Of a stretch of 64,000 nucleotides of DNA, positions 22,138-34,600 are shown one piece after another (the first letter of the stretch is position 1; every line of letters starts with the position of its first letter). Where the stretch lies: positions 2,790,001-2,854,000 of the forward strand of contig JAALGY010000053.1 of assembly GCA_032358165.1 (NCBI GenBank), given 5' to 3'. The notes under the pieces were generated by a model. It saw only the letters and a list, made by a program, of their open reading frames with translations. It was not told where the DNA came from and did no database searches. Both the position numbers and the translations under genes were made by a program. Source of the DNA: Diplosphaera chodatii (lineage: Eukaryota > Chlorophyta > Trebouxiophyceae > Prasiolales > Stichococcaceae).

Positions 22138-24810
22138 CTACGGCGGAGGTGGCACTGCAGGGCAGACACATGTGGACATGTGTGCCCTGGCATGGGTGTC
22201 ACAACCATAAGCGCAAGGTATGCACCGCACTGGGCACGAGCAGTGCCAACTTTGTAGCTGGGGCAGGGTTGGCCGCAAGAGCACACCATCGATCGTTAGG
22301 GACCAATGCGTTGCCGTGACACAGCAGTGCATACACTGGCTGCGCAGGCTGTATGCAAGGGTTGTGCGAGGGACGCAGGTAGCACAGGAGGCAGGACGGC
22401 AGGTGGCTCACCGCAGACGTTGCTGCTAGGCTCGCATGTCAGCAGAGTATCGCAAGGGCAACTGGAGCAGTCATCTCCGACGGACATAGGAAGGGGGCAA
22501 GGATCGGGGTTGTCGACCTCTGCAGAGCAAAGGCGCACATATCAGCACGAGCAGTGTGCCGAGATATATAGCTTGTGTGCTATGTTAATCATGCCGATGG
22601 TTCATAACATTGTGCACATTGCACGCCATGCATGCAGCAACCATGTGTATCAGGCAGGGCAAGCACTGGTCACAACCCTGCCCATGTACCGGCCCTGGCA
22701 GAAGGACTGCAGCCCGGCACACATGGTGCTGCACGAGCTCTGAGTAACTAACATAGTTGCTGTGGGTCATGGCACAAGATTCGTGGCAAGGCAGCCAGAG
22801 GCACAGCCACGCACCACACATCAGTGAGATGCTGCTGCAGGTCGTGCCGACGACGCACTCGGAGGGGCAGTCGGCGCAAAACTCCCCCGGGAAACGCGGG
22901 ATACCGCAGGAGTCTGCGGGTGCCAACACCCGACATCATTGCTTCACACACATCACACGCAATGTGGACTCGCAAGCGGTTGATGCACAACCTGCTGTGC
23001 GCATGCTGCGACTGCATGCTGCGCAGCAACGAAGTGGTGCCTGAGCCAAGCACACGCCCAGCAAGGCATGATATTCAGCACATTGAAGACAGTGTTCGTG
23101 AACAATTCTGCAAGGCAAAATGTCGGTTGAAGTGCGCACTGGTGGGAACTGTCGGCGCCGGTGTGGGCGGTGCTGCAGGGTGGAAGCCACAGCGCTCAGA
23201 CTCTGCCCGTCAGGCGCTAGCTGGCACGCATTGCATGGCTGACTGTGAGCAACAAAAGGCTTTCCATTGCTGTGATATGCGCAGGCGGGGGACTCGACTC
23301 ACTGCAGGTGGTGCGCTTGGAGTTCACGGCGCCGCCGCCGGGGCACACCTTGCTGCGGGCAGCAACATGCCACATCATCCCTCACACATCCGCTGCTCTC
23401 TGAGCGCCTCGTTGCAGGCCAGTCCAAACGCAACTGCAGATCTGCGTGCTGTGGCACGCACTCGTGCCAGGTCCAGCGCACGCTGCCATCCCCTCGCCTC
23501 GCATGTCAGTCCTGTGGCTGGGAGCACCCCAGCATGCATGGCACCAACACATAGGGTTTAGGGTCACTCACCAGGCGGTGGCGCCGAGGGTGTCCGAGTA
23601 GCGCTGGCCGCCCGCCTTGGTAGTCCCCTTGCAGGCGGTGCAGCGGAAGGGCCCGGCGCCGTCCTTGGCAAAGCCTGCGCGCCGCGGTGCACAAAATATA
23701 CATCAACATTACTGACACGCACTGCTCTCGACGCTCTCAATGCTCCATGCATGGGCGCGCCGCTCCTTGCAACCCAGGCGTCAGGCAGTGGCCGGCGCCG
23801 CAGCAGCTGGAGGCTCCTGCTGTTGCGTGAGCATCGCCGCAGCAGCGCCGGTGTACCTCACGGTGAGACGTATCTGGGATGCACATGTTTGGCGCCGAGT
23901 GGTTCTCACCCTTGGCGCACTTGGTGGGCTTGCCGCTCTTCGAGGTGGTCATGCCGGGCGCGTAGTAGGTGCACCTGGAGACGGTGGCAGGCACAATGTC
24001 GCGAACACATTCAATGCTGTCCGTAGGGTACTCGAAGGGCATAGCAGCAACACAGCCAGGAAGCCAGGAAGGAGATGTGACAATGCTGCTGGCATGGCCA
24101 CCTGATGCGGTCGTCGCTGATGACGTGCCCGGGCCCCGGCGGGCACTGTTTGCACCTGCAAGTGCGAGGGCACGAATTCAACACGCCAACACGGGTACGA
24201 GCAGCGGGCCATGCACAGTAGTAGAACCATGCAGCAGAGCCTGAAGCCGTGTCCAGCGGGAGCAGACTCCACGCGCACCGCGTCTGGCCCGCCAGATCCT
24301 GGTAGGCGTTCTTGCCCGCACACTTCCGGCACCTATGTATGTGCATGTGATGCCGAGTATCTGCAGGGCCGATGCACAAACGCAGGGCACACAGCACAGC
24401 AGAAGCTCAAGACCTGGCCATTGCCCAGCAGCAGCAGCAGCAGCTTACTTGAAGGCGCCGGGTCCGCTCTTGGCTGTGCCGGGCGGGCACTTCTCGATCC
24501 TGCCGCCCTTGCCGTACTGGCGCCCCGGCCCGGGGCCTGTGCGACATGCATGCGCTGTTGAGCTGGCAGTGACATGTGTGCGCCACCAGGCACTGGTGTG
24601 AACATATCGAAGGCATCGTCCGATGGTCAACATGGACTGCAACAGCTGGACAACACTGACTCGTCGAGCTGGGGGTGCAGTACGAGAGACCGAGGTTAGT
24701 TCCCACTGCAGCGTACCCTTTGTCATGGCTGCATCCGCCGCGCTAGCCGCGCAGGCGACCGCCAGCAGCGCGAGCACCGCCACAGCAGAATGAGGACTCA
24801 TAGCAGACAT
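22138..24810 (-). CDS. Secreted cysteine-rich modular protein (254 aa, 11 exons)
   Basis: Exons (minus): 24717-24810, 24449-24536, 24279-24332, 24102-24155, 23910-23974, 23572-23674, 23303-23352, 23140-23172, 22815-22913, 22412-22519, 22138-22154. They total 765 nt in frame. Residues 1-25 form a signal peptide (hydrophobic core AVAVLALLAVACAASA). The middle holds small Cys modules: CPPGTAKSGPG, CRKCAGKNAY, CKQCPPGPG, CTYYAPGMT, CTACKGTTKAGG and CKVCPGGG. These recall the GCC2/GCC3 ephrin-receptor-like modules of extracellular proteins. A Pro/Thr linker (TPPTPAPTVPT) then leads to two related modules, SCGIPRFPGEFCADCP and PCPLPMSVGDDCSSCPC, and the protein ends VPPPP. No transmembrane segment was seen, so it is probably extracellular or in the cell wall. 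Most modules sit on their own exon. Its function is unknown. Confidence 0.78.
23552..23563. repeat. Interstitial telomere-like motif
   Basis: TAGGGTTTAGGG on the plus strand. In the cysteine-rich gene (minus strand) it begins about nine bases past the donor GTGAGT that follows exon 6, C-rich in the sense direction. Confidence 0.9.
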
Positions 24811-26570
24811 CGTGGAGACTCGCATCCGGCCTTTTGCGTCAGCAGCTGCTCCTGCAGAGAGACATGCGCCTGCGTGTACCTCATGTGACGGCAGGATGCG
24901 AAGGTCACGGCATGCACCTGCAGCCGATCCGACCGCTAATGACGCTCAAATGGACCGGGGTAGTGTAGCGGATAGCCTCAATGCAGCGGCCGTCCACCGT
25001 GTACATGCTGCAAAACGTGCGTGCAGCCTGCTCACTACTTGCGGCTGCAAAACGGCTCTGAATGCCCGAAGTGTAAACCCCGGAATACTGCAGCCGGAAG
25101 GTGTTTCCAAGCACGCAAAGCTATATGCACAGTGCATGAGAGCACGGTGGAGGCGCCGTTGTGGCCGAATTGCAGGCTGCACACCATGCTACGAAAGGAC
25201 AGATCTACAGATGAGACCCCGAGTCGTATGGATCGCCCTCCTGCTGCTGCTCAACACAGCAGCAGGCCCTAAGCAGGATTCATACGCAACTCTAGATCAT
25301 GGTATATCGGAAAGACGCGGCGAAGTCTGCATGTGCCGTACATAGCGAGCAACGACTGCGCTGGCGGCGCAGCATACAGATGCATGTCACGACCGGAGTG
25401 GGAACCTGGTGTCAGCACGCTTCTGCAAGAGTTCTGTAGAGGGCAAATCTCTACAGAGGTTTGCCCGTTGATCAGTCGACAGACGGACGCGCATGGGCAC
25501 ACTGAGCCTGCACCTGCATTTTGCGCATCACAGAGAGCATGCCTACCTGGTGTTCAAAACGTACTACGGCCGGCAGAGTGTGCGCTGGTTGGCGCTTTGA
25601 TGCGGCGCTCGATGGACTGGGCGTACTTGGAGGGCGAACGCACCGTCGTCCCCGTCGCAGATCCTGCAGTAGATGGCGACATGTTGTACTGCTGCAGATC
25701 TGCACGTCCTGCAATCGTACGGCAGGTGTCGGTGTGCATCGTTGGATTGATGGGTTTTGTGGTCCGTGCTGCGCCTTTGCTTTGCCGAGGTGATCAACGT
25801 TGCAACAAGCCACCGAGCTGTCAGGTCGCATACGTGGCAGGCCTTGAAGCATCGCACTGCCTGCTAAGCCTAAGGCCCATGCTGGGCCGGGCGCAGGAAG
25901 TGCGCAAGACCCCCGGCCTCATCTGATGAGCCTTACCTCGTCAGCTGTGTCATCTGCTTGTCTAGCTGCAGCAGCAGCGGTGCTGTGTTTGATATCAACA
26001 CTGCTACATCACATGACACTCGAGCTTCAGTGCCCGTTCAATCGTTTCCTTGGTATGGCTTGCTGTTTTGTGCAGCCTAGGCTGTTCTGCTGATCGAGAA
26101 CTCAGTACTAGGTCACCATCGTGTCTGCTCCTGATGACACATGGTAGATCACATCTCGTGGGGTTCAACAGTTCGCAGGCAGCGGCGCAGCGCAGACCAA
26201 AGCATCGCACTGCAACAGGCAGTAAAGCCCAACAGTCATCAGCGCACAGCCTGCTTCGAAACTTCAGCAGGTCACGCCCTTCACGGCAGGGAGTCTGACT
26301 GTGCTCTGATACAGTGGCGCTGCAAATGTCTGCTGCTTTGGCTGTGTCGAGCTGCCACACCGCATAGCTAGCGAAGGCATCAGCGCCCGTGCGCATAACG
26401 GACTGATCACTTGTGATCAACGCTCCACCGATGCCCGAAGTGACTCGCTGCTGGCAGTTCTGCAAGCAGAAGCTCAGCCACTTGTGGCCGACTGGCTCTG
26501 CGGCCCGCTGGAGGATGCTGACAAGCTGCTCCAGGGTGGCCGAAATCTGCAAGCTCAGAATCCTCCAGAA
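24811..26570. other. Long intergenic region (cysteine-rich gene start to CAP stop)
   Basis: About 1.76 kb that should contain the promoter of the cysteine-rich gene and the 3' untranslated region of CAP. One block at about 25,560-25,660 has exon-like GC content. On the minus strand it follows a TACTGCAG acceptor-like site and reads VRSPSKYAQSIERRIKAP. I could not extend it into a gene. A 197-codon open frame on the plus strand (25,333-25,926) covers the same block and has no recognisable domain. The rest shows nothing. Confidence 0.4.
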
Positions 26571-29500
26571 TCAGCCGCCGCTGTGGCTGACAGGCTCCGT
26601 GACCCAGCGGCCGCCGCGGAAGGTGCTGACAAACTGCTCCGGGATGGGCGACTCCACAAAGTCGTCGTCCTCAGTTGCGCCTGCTCACGCCAGGTTGCAG
26701 AACCAGTGTGTGGCAAGAAGGAACGTCGCATGGCAGGGTCTTGGCCGTAACGCAGGCGTGCGCAGCACGTCAATGCGCTATCGTATTGTCTGCATATCGT
26801 TCGTGGGCGGCCATGCGTGGGAGCAGGGGCGCGTGTGCAGAAGCCGTGACGCCCAGCTAAGGCTTGTCGGCTCACCCGGCGTGATGACGTTGACCTCGCT
26901 CGACTTGGCGGTCGTCAGCGCAGCCCCCATCGACTCCCTCGACAGGTACAGCTGCAACGCAGCAAGTGCATCAGCTGAGGCAAACTCGCGGCTTCTGCGG
27001 CTTGACTGTGCCGGCAGACGTGTGCTGTCATCACCTGAAGCCGTGCGGCAGACACAGACGCTTTGATTTGCAGTGCCGATGGTGACATCAACCGGAGTTG
27101 GCCGCTCACCTGGCAGCCGTCCACCTTGTCAATTGCGACTGTTGGCACCACGCCAGTGCACTGCACCTGCAGGATCGGAGCGTGCACCAAATTGGACTTC
27201 ATGCACTTCCCTCAACAAACGGAGAGGATAAGCAGCTGTTTGTCATGAATCGAGTGTCCCTGCTGCTGTGCTACAGACGCATCAGGAGAGACCACACACA
27301 TCTGCCAGATCTTGACCAGCCGGTGCGCACCTGCACGGATCTGCTGTTGACGACCTCGCAGGAGGCGACGACCTGCTCGAACACCAGGCCGCACTTGGCG
27401 CACTGGTCCAGCGTGATCGCATTGAGCTTGCCCTTCACCTGCACCGTACTGATGCATCTTGGCACATGCTGTTGGAGGAGCGTCCTGCCGCCAGGTGATG
27501 GGGTGCTGCACTGGGAGTAGTGGGGGACGACCCCTGACGAGCTTTGCCGGCTGGCTCATCGCGGAGTTGTCCGCCTGGAACAACAGATCATCTGCTGCAC
27601 ACCTGGATGGTGGACCCCTGGCAGCCGTAGATGTAGACGGTCTGCTTCACGTCCGTGATCTCCACCACCACCTCCCGGTTGTCGACCTGGAGCACCGGCA
27701 AACCATTGGGATCATACTTCACAGGACAGTTCCGCGGCAACTCGATTCAGGGCAATGCAACATTGCTGCACCACCCACTGCGAGGCCAGTCCCGATGTGG
27801 GGCGGCCGCCAGGCCCCCTGCGCGCACCTGGTTCTCGACAACCCACTTGCGGCCGCCCTCCAGCTCCAGGCGGGGCGGCCCCCTCGCCGCCGCGCCCGCG
27901 CCCCTCGCCGCTGAGGCGCCGGGCTTGGCGGGCGACGCGGCGGCGCCAGCTGGCACCGCGCCGCTGCGGTCGCCCCGGTTCTTCGTCTTCATGTCGTCCG
28001 TGACCTTGCGCAGCCCTGTGGTCACCGAGCCGCCCTGCGCGGGGTGCATTTGGCAAGTCTCATGATGTCCGTGTGAGGCCGCTTTACGCTTTGCGATATC
28101 CAGGCAGGCAGCGCCTCTGCGCAGCCGCTCAGGGCAGTGGCTATGTCATGGCGATGCAGGTCACGCCAGGAGCTGACAACCTGACGAGCAAGGCTGCACC
28201 TTGTTCAGGGCTGCCAGGAGTGCCCCCCTGGAGTTGGCTCCGCCGCCGCCGCTGCCGTCACTGGCCGCACCGCCGCCTGCCCCCCGTTCCTGCATCACAC
28301 ACCGGACGGCAGGATGAGCGCTTCCGTGGCGCTTCTCCTGGTGCAGCAACGCTCTCATGTGGTCCTGGTAACATAATGGCAAATAGCAAAGGATGAAGTT
28401 GCCGCCGGCAGTCATCAGATCGTCAGCAGCGCAGCGGACCTTCAGCATGCTGCCGGCTGCCGGCGGCGGCGGTGGGGGCGGCGGACCGCCCGGCGGCCGT
28501 GGCGGGGCTGCCGCTGGGGCTGACGGCGGCGGCGCCGCAGCGCTGGAACTCCCCACATCCCCTGCGCAGTCAGGGCTGCAGGCATTTGGTGGCTGCAACA
28601 CTTGGCAGATGACCTGCCACGCTTCCCTGAACTCGAAAGGAATGCTACGTATGTGGTAATGCGTGCGCTGGGTGGCTTTGTAAGATGCCTCGCAGTGTCT
28701 CTTGCCGACATGAGGCAAGCCAGTGGCAACGCATCTGCAGGGAACGTGTGCTGGAGCATGCCCTGCAGGCGCAGGACGGACATGTCGAAAGAGCCGCACC
28801 CTTGAACTGGGACAGCGGCCGGCCCGCGGGGTTCCAGGCGGGGCCGGCGGCGTGGTGCGCGCGGACGTAACCCGACAGCGCCAGCACCAGCTCCTTCAGC
28901 GTCTTCACCCAGTCCACATGGCCTGACCCGCTGCAGGGTGGTCAGGATTGTCATTGGCACATGCCAGCGGCAGCGCACCCCGGTCATAGCAATAGCCGTT
29001 GCAGGCAAAGCACACGAATAACGCAAGGCAAGATGTGAAGGTCAAACCACAGAATCTGCACCAGCTCCTGCAGCACCTGGGGGAGTTGCGGTGCTCCATC
29101 AGCACCTTGTTGGCGTAGAACTCGGCAGACTGCCACGCGTCCGCCACATGCTGCGCCGGCACGTTCATGCCTGCAGCCGGGGCGCAGAAACATCGCAACA
29201 CTGGTCAGACCCTATTGATTTCAGCATGTGAGGCTCAGATGGACATCTGAGCTCTATTAAACCATCGACTGCTGCTGACAGGTCGGAGCTGCTGTGCTAG
29301 CCACGTCACTGCGGGATGCGAGGTGCGCATACTCTCAGCATGACGACAGGCATGAGATAGACCTCAGCACCATCTGCGAGCAGACGCTTTTGACCAGTAC
29401 ACGCCGGCAGAGCCGCATTTGGGGACTGACAGCTGGAGCAAATCTGCCCTCTGCCGCCGTGCCCCAGGGAGTTGCAACCGCTCGCAGGCCGCTGCACGCA

Positions 29501-30774
29501 TGAGGCAGTTGAAGCTATATGATGTGAGGTGCCGCCCACCGCAGGACGGCCCCGTGTACACCACCCACGACAGGCCCTGCAGCGACTCCGCCACCGCCTT
29601 GCAGTGGTTAAACGCCGAGCTGCGGCGGCCCTCTGTCAGCGCGCTCGCCTGCAGCAGACCGACTCACGGGTGGCGCCCTGGATTGGTGTGCATTTGAGCG
29701 CCATGGCCCCACACAACATGCAGCTGCTGCCGGCTGCCCCGACAAGTGCAAACGTGCACAGAAATGTGCTTGCTGATACCCTGCTACAGCGCCCGAGTGC
29801 TTGCTTTAATGCCATCAGGCAGGAAGTCATACTCGTGTGCTGCGCAGGTCGAACGGGGTGAGCCAGAGAGCAACATGGCTGACCTTCTGCATCTGCTCGC
29901 CCACTGGGCCCACCAGTTCCTGCAGGCCCGAGGCGTCCGGCTTGCTGCACGCCGCTATCGCCGCCACTATGCGCCGCTGGCCTGCACACCCAGCACACGA
30001 TCAGGAGTGTCCCTGCTGAATCCCAGTTGACAACTGGCTCTTCATGCCCCTCCTCCTGATAAGAGACTGAGACTGGCGCGCAAGGCATTGAGCACAGCTG
30101 TGCTGTCCAATGTATCTGCAGGATGGAGCGGAGATGCTACAGGGCCGGGCACCTGCAAAGGCGTCGCGCACGACGGCGCTGGGCTTCGCGACGTCATCAC
30201 CAAGAGAAGATGCGGCGGCCATGAAGCGCTCCAACACCGGCACCACGTCGGCGTCGTACGCCGCCACGCCTGCACCGCCGCCGCCGGCCGCCGGCGCCGT
30301 GATGCTGCAGCCGGCCACTGCGCGGCTGGCGGTGGGCTGCGCTGAGGGGGGGCCAGCTGCGAGCGTTGCACCGGCTGCCGGCTGCGCAGGAGCAGGTGTG
30401 GCTGCGGATGCGATGCTGTCGGCTGGGTGGCCGCTCAGCCGCGACTGCGATTTGCACCAGGTCAGTCTGTTGACTCGTCCTCAGCCAGGTTCGTGCGAGT
30501 GATCAAGATCAAGAGGTTCAAAGTGCGGAGCGGCAGGCAGGCCAGTCGAGTGCATTGAGCTGCTGCGCACCTCAGCTACCTCCAGGCGCGACGCCACGGC
30601 CTCCAGACGAGCGATTGCTGTCTCGAACAGGCCCTGCAGTTGCCAGCGAACGGCTTGGTCGTGGACCAACTCGAGCCACCATTTTAGGCACTGGGCCAAT
30701 AACGTGCAAGGAAGTGCAGCAAGAGACGTAGCGTAAAAGCTCGGGAGCAGAGGAAGACGTGACCAGTTGGGCAT
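26571..30774 (-). CDS. CAP1: Adenylyl cyclase-associated protein CAP (about 546+ aa, at least 14 exons)
   Basis: CAP binds actin monomers and recycles cofilin-actin in the cytosol. Exons (minus) from the second on: 30571-30633, 30153-30444, 29884-29981, 29540-29648, 29077-29170, 28800-28930, 28440-28561, 28200-28289, 27828-28034, 27603-27686, 27331-27438, 27110-27166, 26876-26951, 26571-26680. They total 1641 nt in frame. In order they encode the N-terminal RLE motif (TAIARLEAVASRLE), the helical-folded domain (KPDASGLQELVGPVGEQ, QSAEFYANKVLMEHR, GPAWNPAGRPLS), a polyproline stretch (GGPPPPPPPP), a WH2-like segment (RKVTDDMKTKN), and the C-terminal beta-helix (KQTVYIYGCQGSTIQ, GLVFEQVVASCEVVN, VAIDKVDGCQLYLS, SPIPEQFVSTF). 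The stop follows VTEPVSHSGG. The true start is unclear. The frame is open to a Met at 30,774, but a CTGCAG acceptor directly before GLFETAIARLE suggests a separate first exon. Confidence 0.92.
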
Positions 30775-31632
30775 ATGCTGCCCGGCACTGCAATCGCACC
30801 GTCATCATGCGTTTAGCTCGCCAAATCACAACTGTCAAAGCAGGCCGCCTCGCTGATCTGGACAGTTGCTCGACAGCTGGCGGTCAGCACGCTCACAAAA
30901 CCACCACTTACATCCGCAGATGCAATGCTCCAAACTGCACATGCTGCACCTGCGGAGATCACAAGGCAAGATCTGCTGACCGCCCTTGCTGATGTCATTC
31001 CGCCCTTCTGCCACCGACAGGCCTCTGCCTATCAGGCTGCATTCGAACCGGCCTGCTGCAGAGCTGCACTGATTGGCGCAGCAATTGATGCGAGCGCACA
31101 GCTGGTTCTCAAAGACTGCTGCCCGACTCTGATTGCAGCTGGAAAGACCGCAGGCACCAGGACACGCATGTCCAGGCAGCCTTGTTGCTGGACGTAGACA
31201 ACTGAGAGGTGATCAGGACTTCCGTGACTGGACAATACACGTCTACAAGCCGTCCAATGGGAGCCTGAGCAGGTACGTAGTGTTGAATGTCGGTAAAGGC
31301 AGGCAATATGAGCAGTGTGCAGCATATGCGGCCGGAAAGCTCACCTGTGGGCACAGCATGGTCGCATGCTGTGCACAGCAAGGCGCACGAAACGGTCCAG
31401 TCCGCATAAACGGCGCCAGCGCTGGCACCTCAGACCCTTTCCTGCACGCCAACAGCGACTGCGCCCGAATCAAATGCGTGCATGCCCCTCCGAGACATGT
31501 CATGGCGTCTACCTGCTGTTGTCTATACAGATCTTCTGGATGTGTATGGGTAGCAGGGCACGGTCTGCTCGATATGCGTTGACGATGTACTGAGTCTCTC
31601 TTTGCAGGCCGCCGCAGATCCGGTGCGTCAGC
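30775..31632. promoter_or_regulatory. Divergent intergenic region (CAP / chromodomain gene)
   Basis: It lies between a minus-strand and a plus-strand gene, so it should hold both promoters and perhaps the missing first coding exon of CAP. No defined element was recognised. Confidence 0.45.
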
Positions 31633-34600
31633 ATGCCGCGGGGGGCGTCGGCAGACAAGCTGAGCGCAGCCGAGCTTAAGGAGCTCGAGGAGCAGGTGCA
31701 CAGGTGGAAGAAGTTCCTCATCGGCCGGGAGGTCGTGAAGAAGGTCGGCAAGGGCACGGTGAGCGCCGTGCCCTGCCAGCCGCTGCAGCGTGCGTGTGCA
31801 CGCTCTGAGTGAAACCGTCAGAAGCTGAGGCGTGCATGCGCCTGCAGACAGGGCACAGTCGTAGAGCTGCACAGCCGTTGTGCTGCAGGTGGAGGGCATC
31901 GTGTTCAGTGTGGATCAGGACAAGCTGCAGGGGCCGCCAGCCAGGCTGACCAGCACCTACGTCATCCTGTGGGACCAGGCTGGCCTGAACCGCTCCAAGA
32001 GGAACCCGCGCCCGCTGTCGGTGCGCCGGCGGCGTTTGTGACTTGCTACCTTGAACCCTCACACCTCTGCGCCAGCAGTGGCAGCAATGTAATGTGTCGC
32101 AGGCCCTGCACGCGGACCTGCATGCAGCAGCCGCTGGGACACGCTCGCATGCACGTGTTAGAGGCTCTCTGGCATCGCGCGGTGTGGTGCACGGCAACAT
32201 CTTGGTCCAGACATGGTGCACGCATCGTGATGTGGCTGCCTTTATACTTGGTTCAAGTGACGCTGTGCTGCCCTGCAGAACCTGCTCCCGGGCGAGGCCG
32301 GCGTGGAACAGGAGATCGCGTCGGGTGAGCAGCTGCAGAATGGCTCCATGTACTCGCTGCGCTCCTGGTTCAGCCACCCGGAGCTGATGCTGCCGTGGAA
32401 GATGCTCCAGGAGGTGCGTCACACATGCAGCTGCATGTGTGCAAGCGCTCCAGCATGGTGCATGCCAAGTACCAACAGCCAGGCTGAACCACGGCGTCAC
32501 ACATGCAACCCCATATCTGCTTGCGCTCAAGCATGCGGCTGCGCATGGAACCCTATCGATAGCCGGGCTGCACCTGGCCTAGCCCAAGTGTAAAGTTTTG
32601 ACGTTCCGCAGCACCAGTGGCGCTGGAAGTCGATGGCGGCGGCGCAGCAGCGGCTGCTGCTGGAGTGGACGCCCATGGACGAGCACGCCGCGCGGCAGAA
32701 GCGTGCCAGAGAACTTGGCGACGCGACGATTGCCAACGTGAGGCACACCACCTCTCAACGAGCAAGTCAGCGTGGGACCGTTGTCCAGCCTTGCACACTG
32801 CCACAGCCGCACCTCTTGATCCTGAGATGTGGCCCCCAGCATGGCGGCAGGGCTTTCCCCAGGGGCAGCCTGGCCTCATCTAGTGTTATCGCCATCAGGT
32901 GGCGCTCGTCCGCAAAGTGCTCCATCATCGTGAGCGTGCTGTGTGCCTGCTGGCAGATGGTCGCGAAGCGCGATGCGGAGGAGGCGGCGGCCGGCAGGGC
33001 GTGCGGCCCACGCCGGGATGTGGCCAGCGGCAGGAATCGCCCGGCCAACGTGGCGTCGCCGGCTCAGAAGCGCGCCGAGGGGCAGAAGCGGCAGAAGCGG
33101 GGGGAGTCGCCAACGGACGAGGGCTCTCAGGTGAAGGGCCACAGCGACGGGGCGGCGCCGGACGACGTGTCAGGCAGCTCCGGCAGCTTTGCTGACGCGC
33201 GGGAGGTGAGGCGTTGCCAGGGTGGCGAGCTCGCATCGAGCATGCATGCGCAGGGTGTCGGCTGTTCTTGCAGCAGCTGCCTCAGATGATGCATTGCTTG
33301 CAGACGCTTGCGAGGTTGCTGGCAGCCCTGTGCTGTCAGGATTGGGTAGCGACAAGCCTGCTGTGCCGCATCCATGTTTCGAGCTTCATGTGTCACAACA
33401 GCGTGCGAGGAAGTGGTGGTGAGCGTAGTTGACTCTGCTGCCGTTTTGAACCTTCTGAACTGGATTGAACAGGTCTATCAGTGGCCTGCACAGGATGCGT
33501 CATCAACTGAAGCTGAGGAGGACCCGCTGGCGGACTTCACCCCCACCGGGCGGCCGCCACCTGAGCTCCCTCCCCGCCGGCGGCCGCCCGGGCAGCAGCC
33601 GGCGCCTGCCGTGGGCACGCCCGCCTCCGACGGCAAAGCCGACGGCGGAGGTCACGGCGCTGGCGCCGCCGCAGCAAACGGCGCTGCCGCCGCCACCAAG
33701 GCCGCCGGCGGCGCCCCAAAATGTAATGTGGGTGCAGCTCCTTCCGTGCTGCTGGGCTCCCTGCCAGGTGCACACGGCCGCAGCGCATCAGGACAATAGT
33801 CGCCAGGGATCTGCAGCTGAAGCCCCTTGCTGTGCCTCTGCAGCCGGGGCCCTCAGCCCTGAACGACCTGATTGAGCTTCCGGCCGGCTCCGACCCGCCG
33901 GCGGTGCCGACGCGCCTCACCCTCAGCGCCGGCGACAGGTGCGCACGCTCACGAGTGAAGCAGGTCACCGTCAAACAAGCAGTTTTGGGTCAAAAACTTG
34001 AACACAACATAGCACAGGAGAATTTCAAGAGCTCGGCCGCAGCTGCTGGCGGTGTTCTGTACCGAGCACGCCAGCTTTTCAGCTGACGACCAGAGGTCAG
34101 CTCAATGCGCGAATCCCTCCTAGACCTTGCCTCGCGCTGCCGCTGCAGGCTGGTGCAGGAATACAAGGACCAGCTGTTCGCCTCGGACGAGGAGTTCGAG
34201 CCGGAGCACATCGTGGCGCAGCGCCCCGCGGGGCAGCCCCGGGAGGTGCGTGTCATTCTATTTTTCAAATTGATCCCTGCTGATGAGTCACCGCTGGCTT
34301 CGATGCTGGCTGAAGCAGCACAGGCACCCGCGGCAGCAGCCGGCGTGCGCCGAATGCCGACGGCTGGCGTGATTGCTTGATCGCTGCAGCTGGTGGCATG
34401 CGAGCCGTGAAGTGCGTCGTCACCACCTGCATCATGGCCACCCGCAACGATCCGCCGCTAGTCCAGGATCCCCGGGACAACAACGACTTTTTAAGGACAA
34501 CAGCAGATACCGAACAATAGATACTCACAACAACAGATACAACAGCCACAACAAAGCCACTATTAATAGCAAAGGGTCGCTATGCTATTAAACAGCAACA

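Noticed and set aside
25333..25926. 197-codon plus-strand open frame in the intergenic region
   Set aside because: It has no recognisable domain, contains many Cys/Arg typical of random GC-rich frames, and has no supporting splice or neighbour context.
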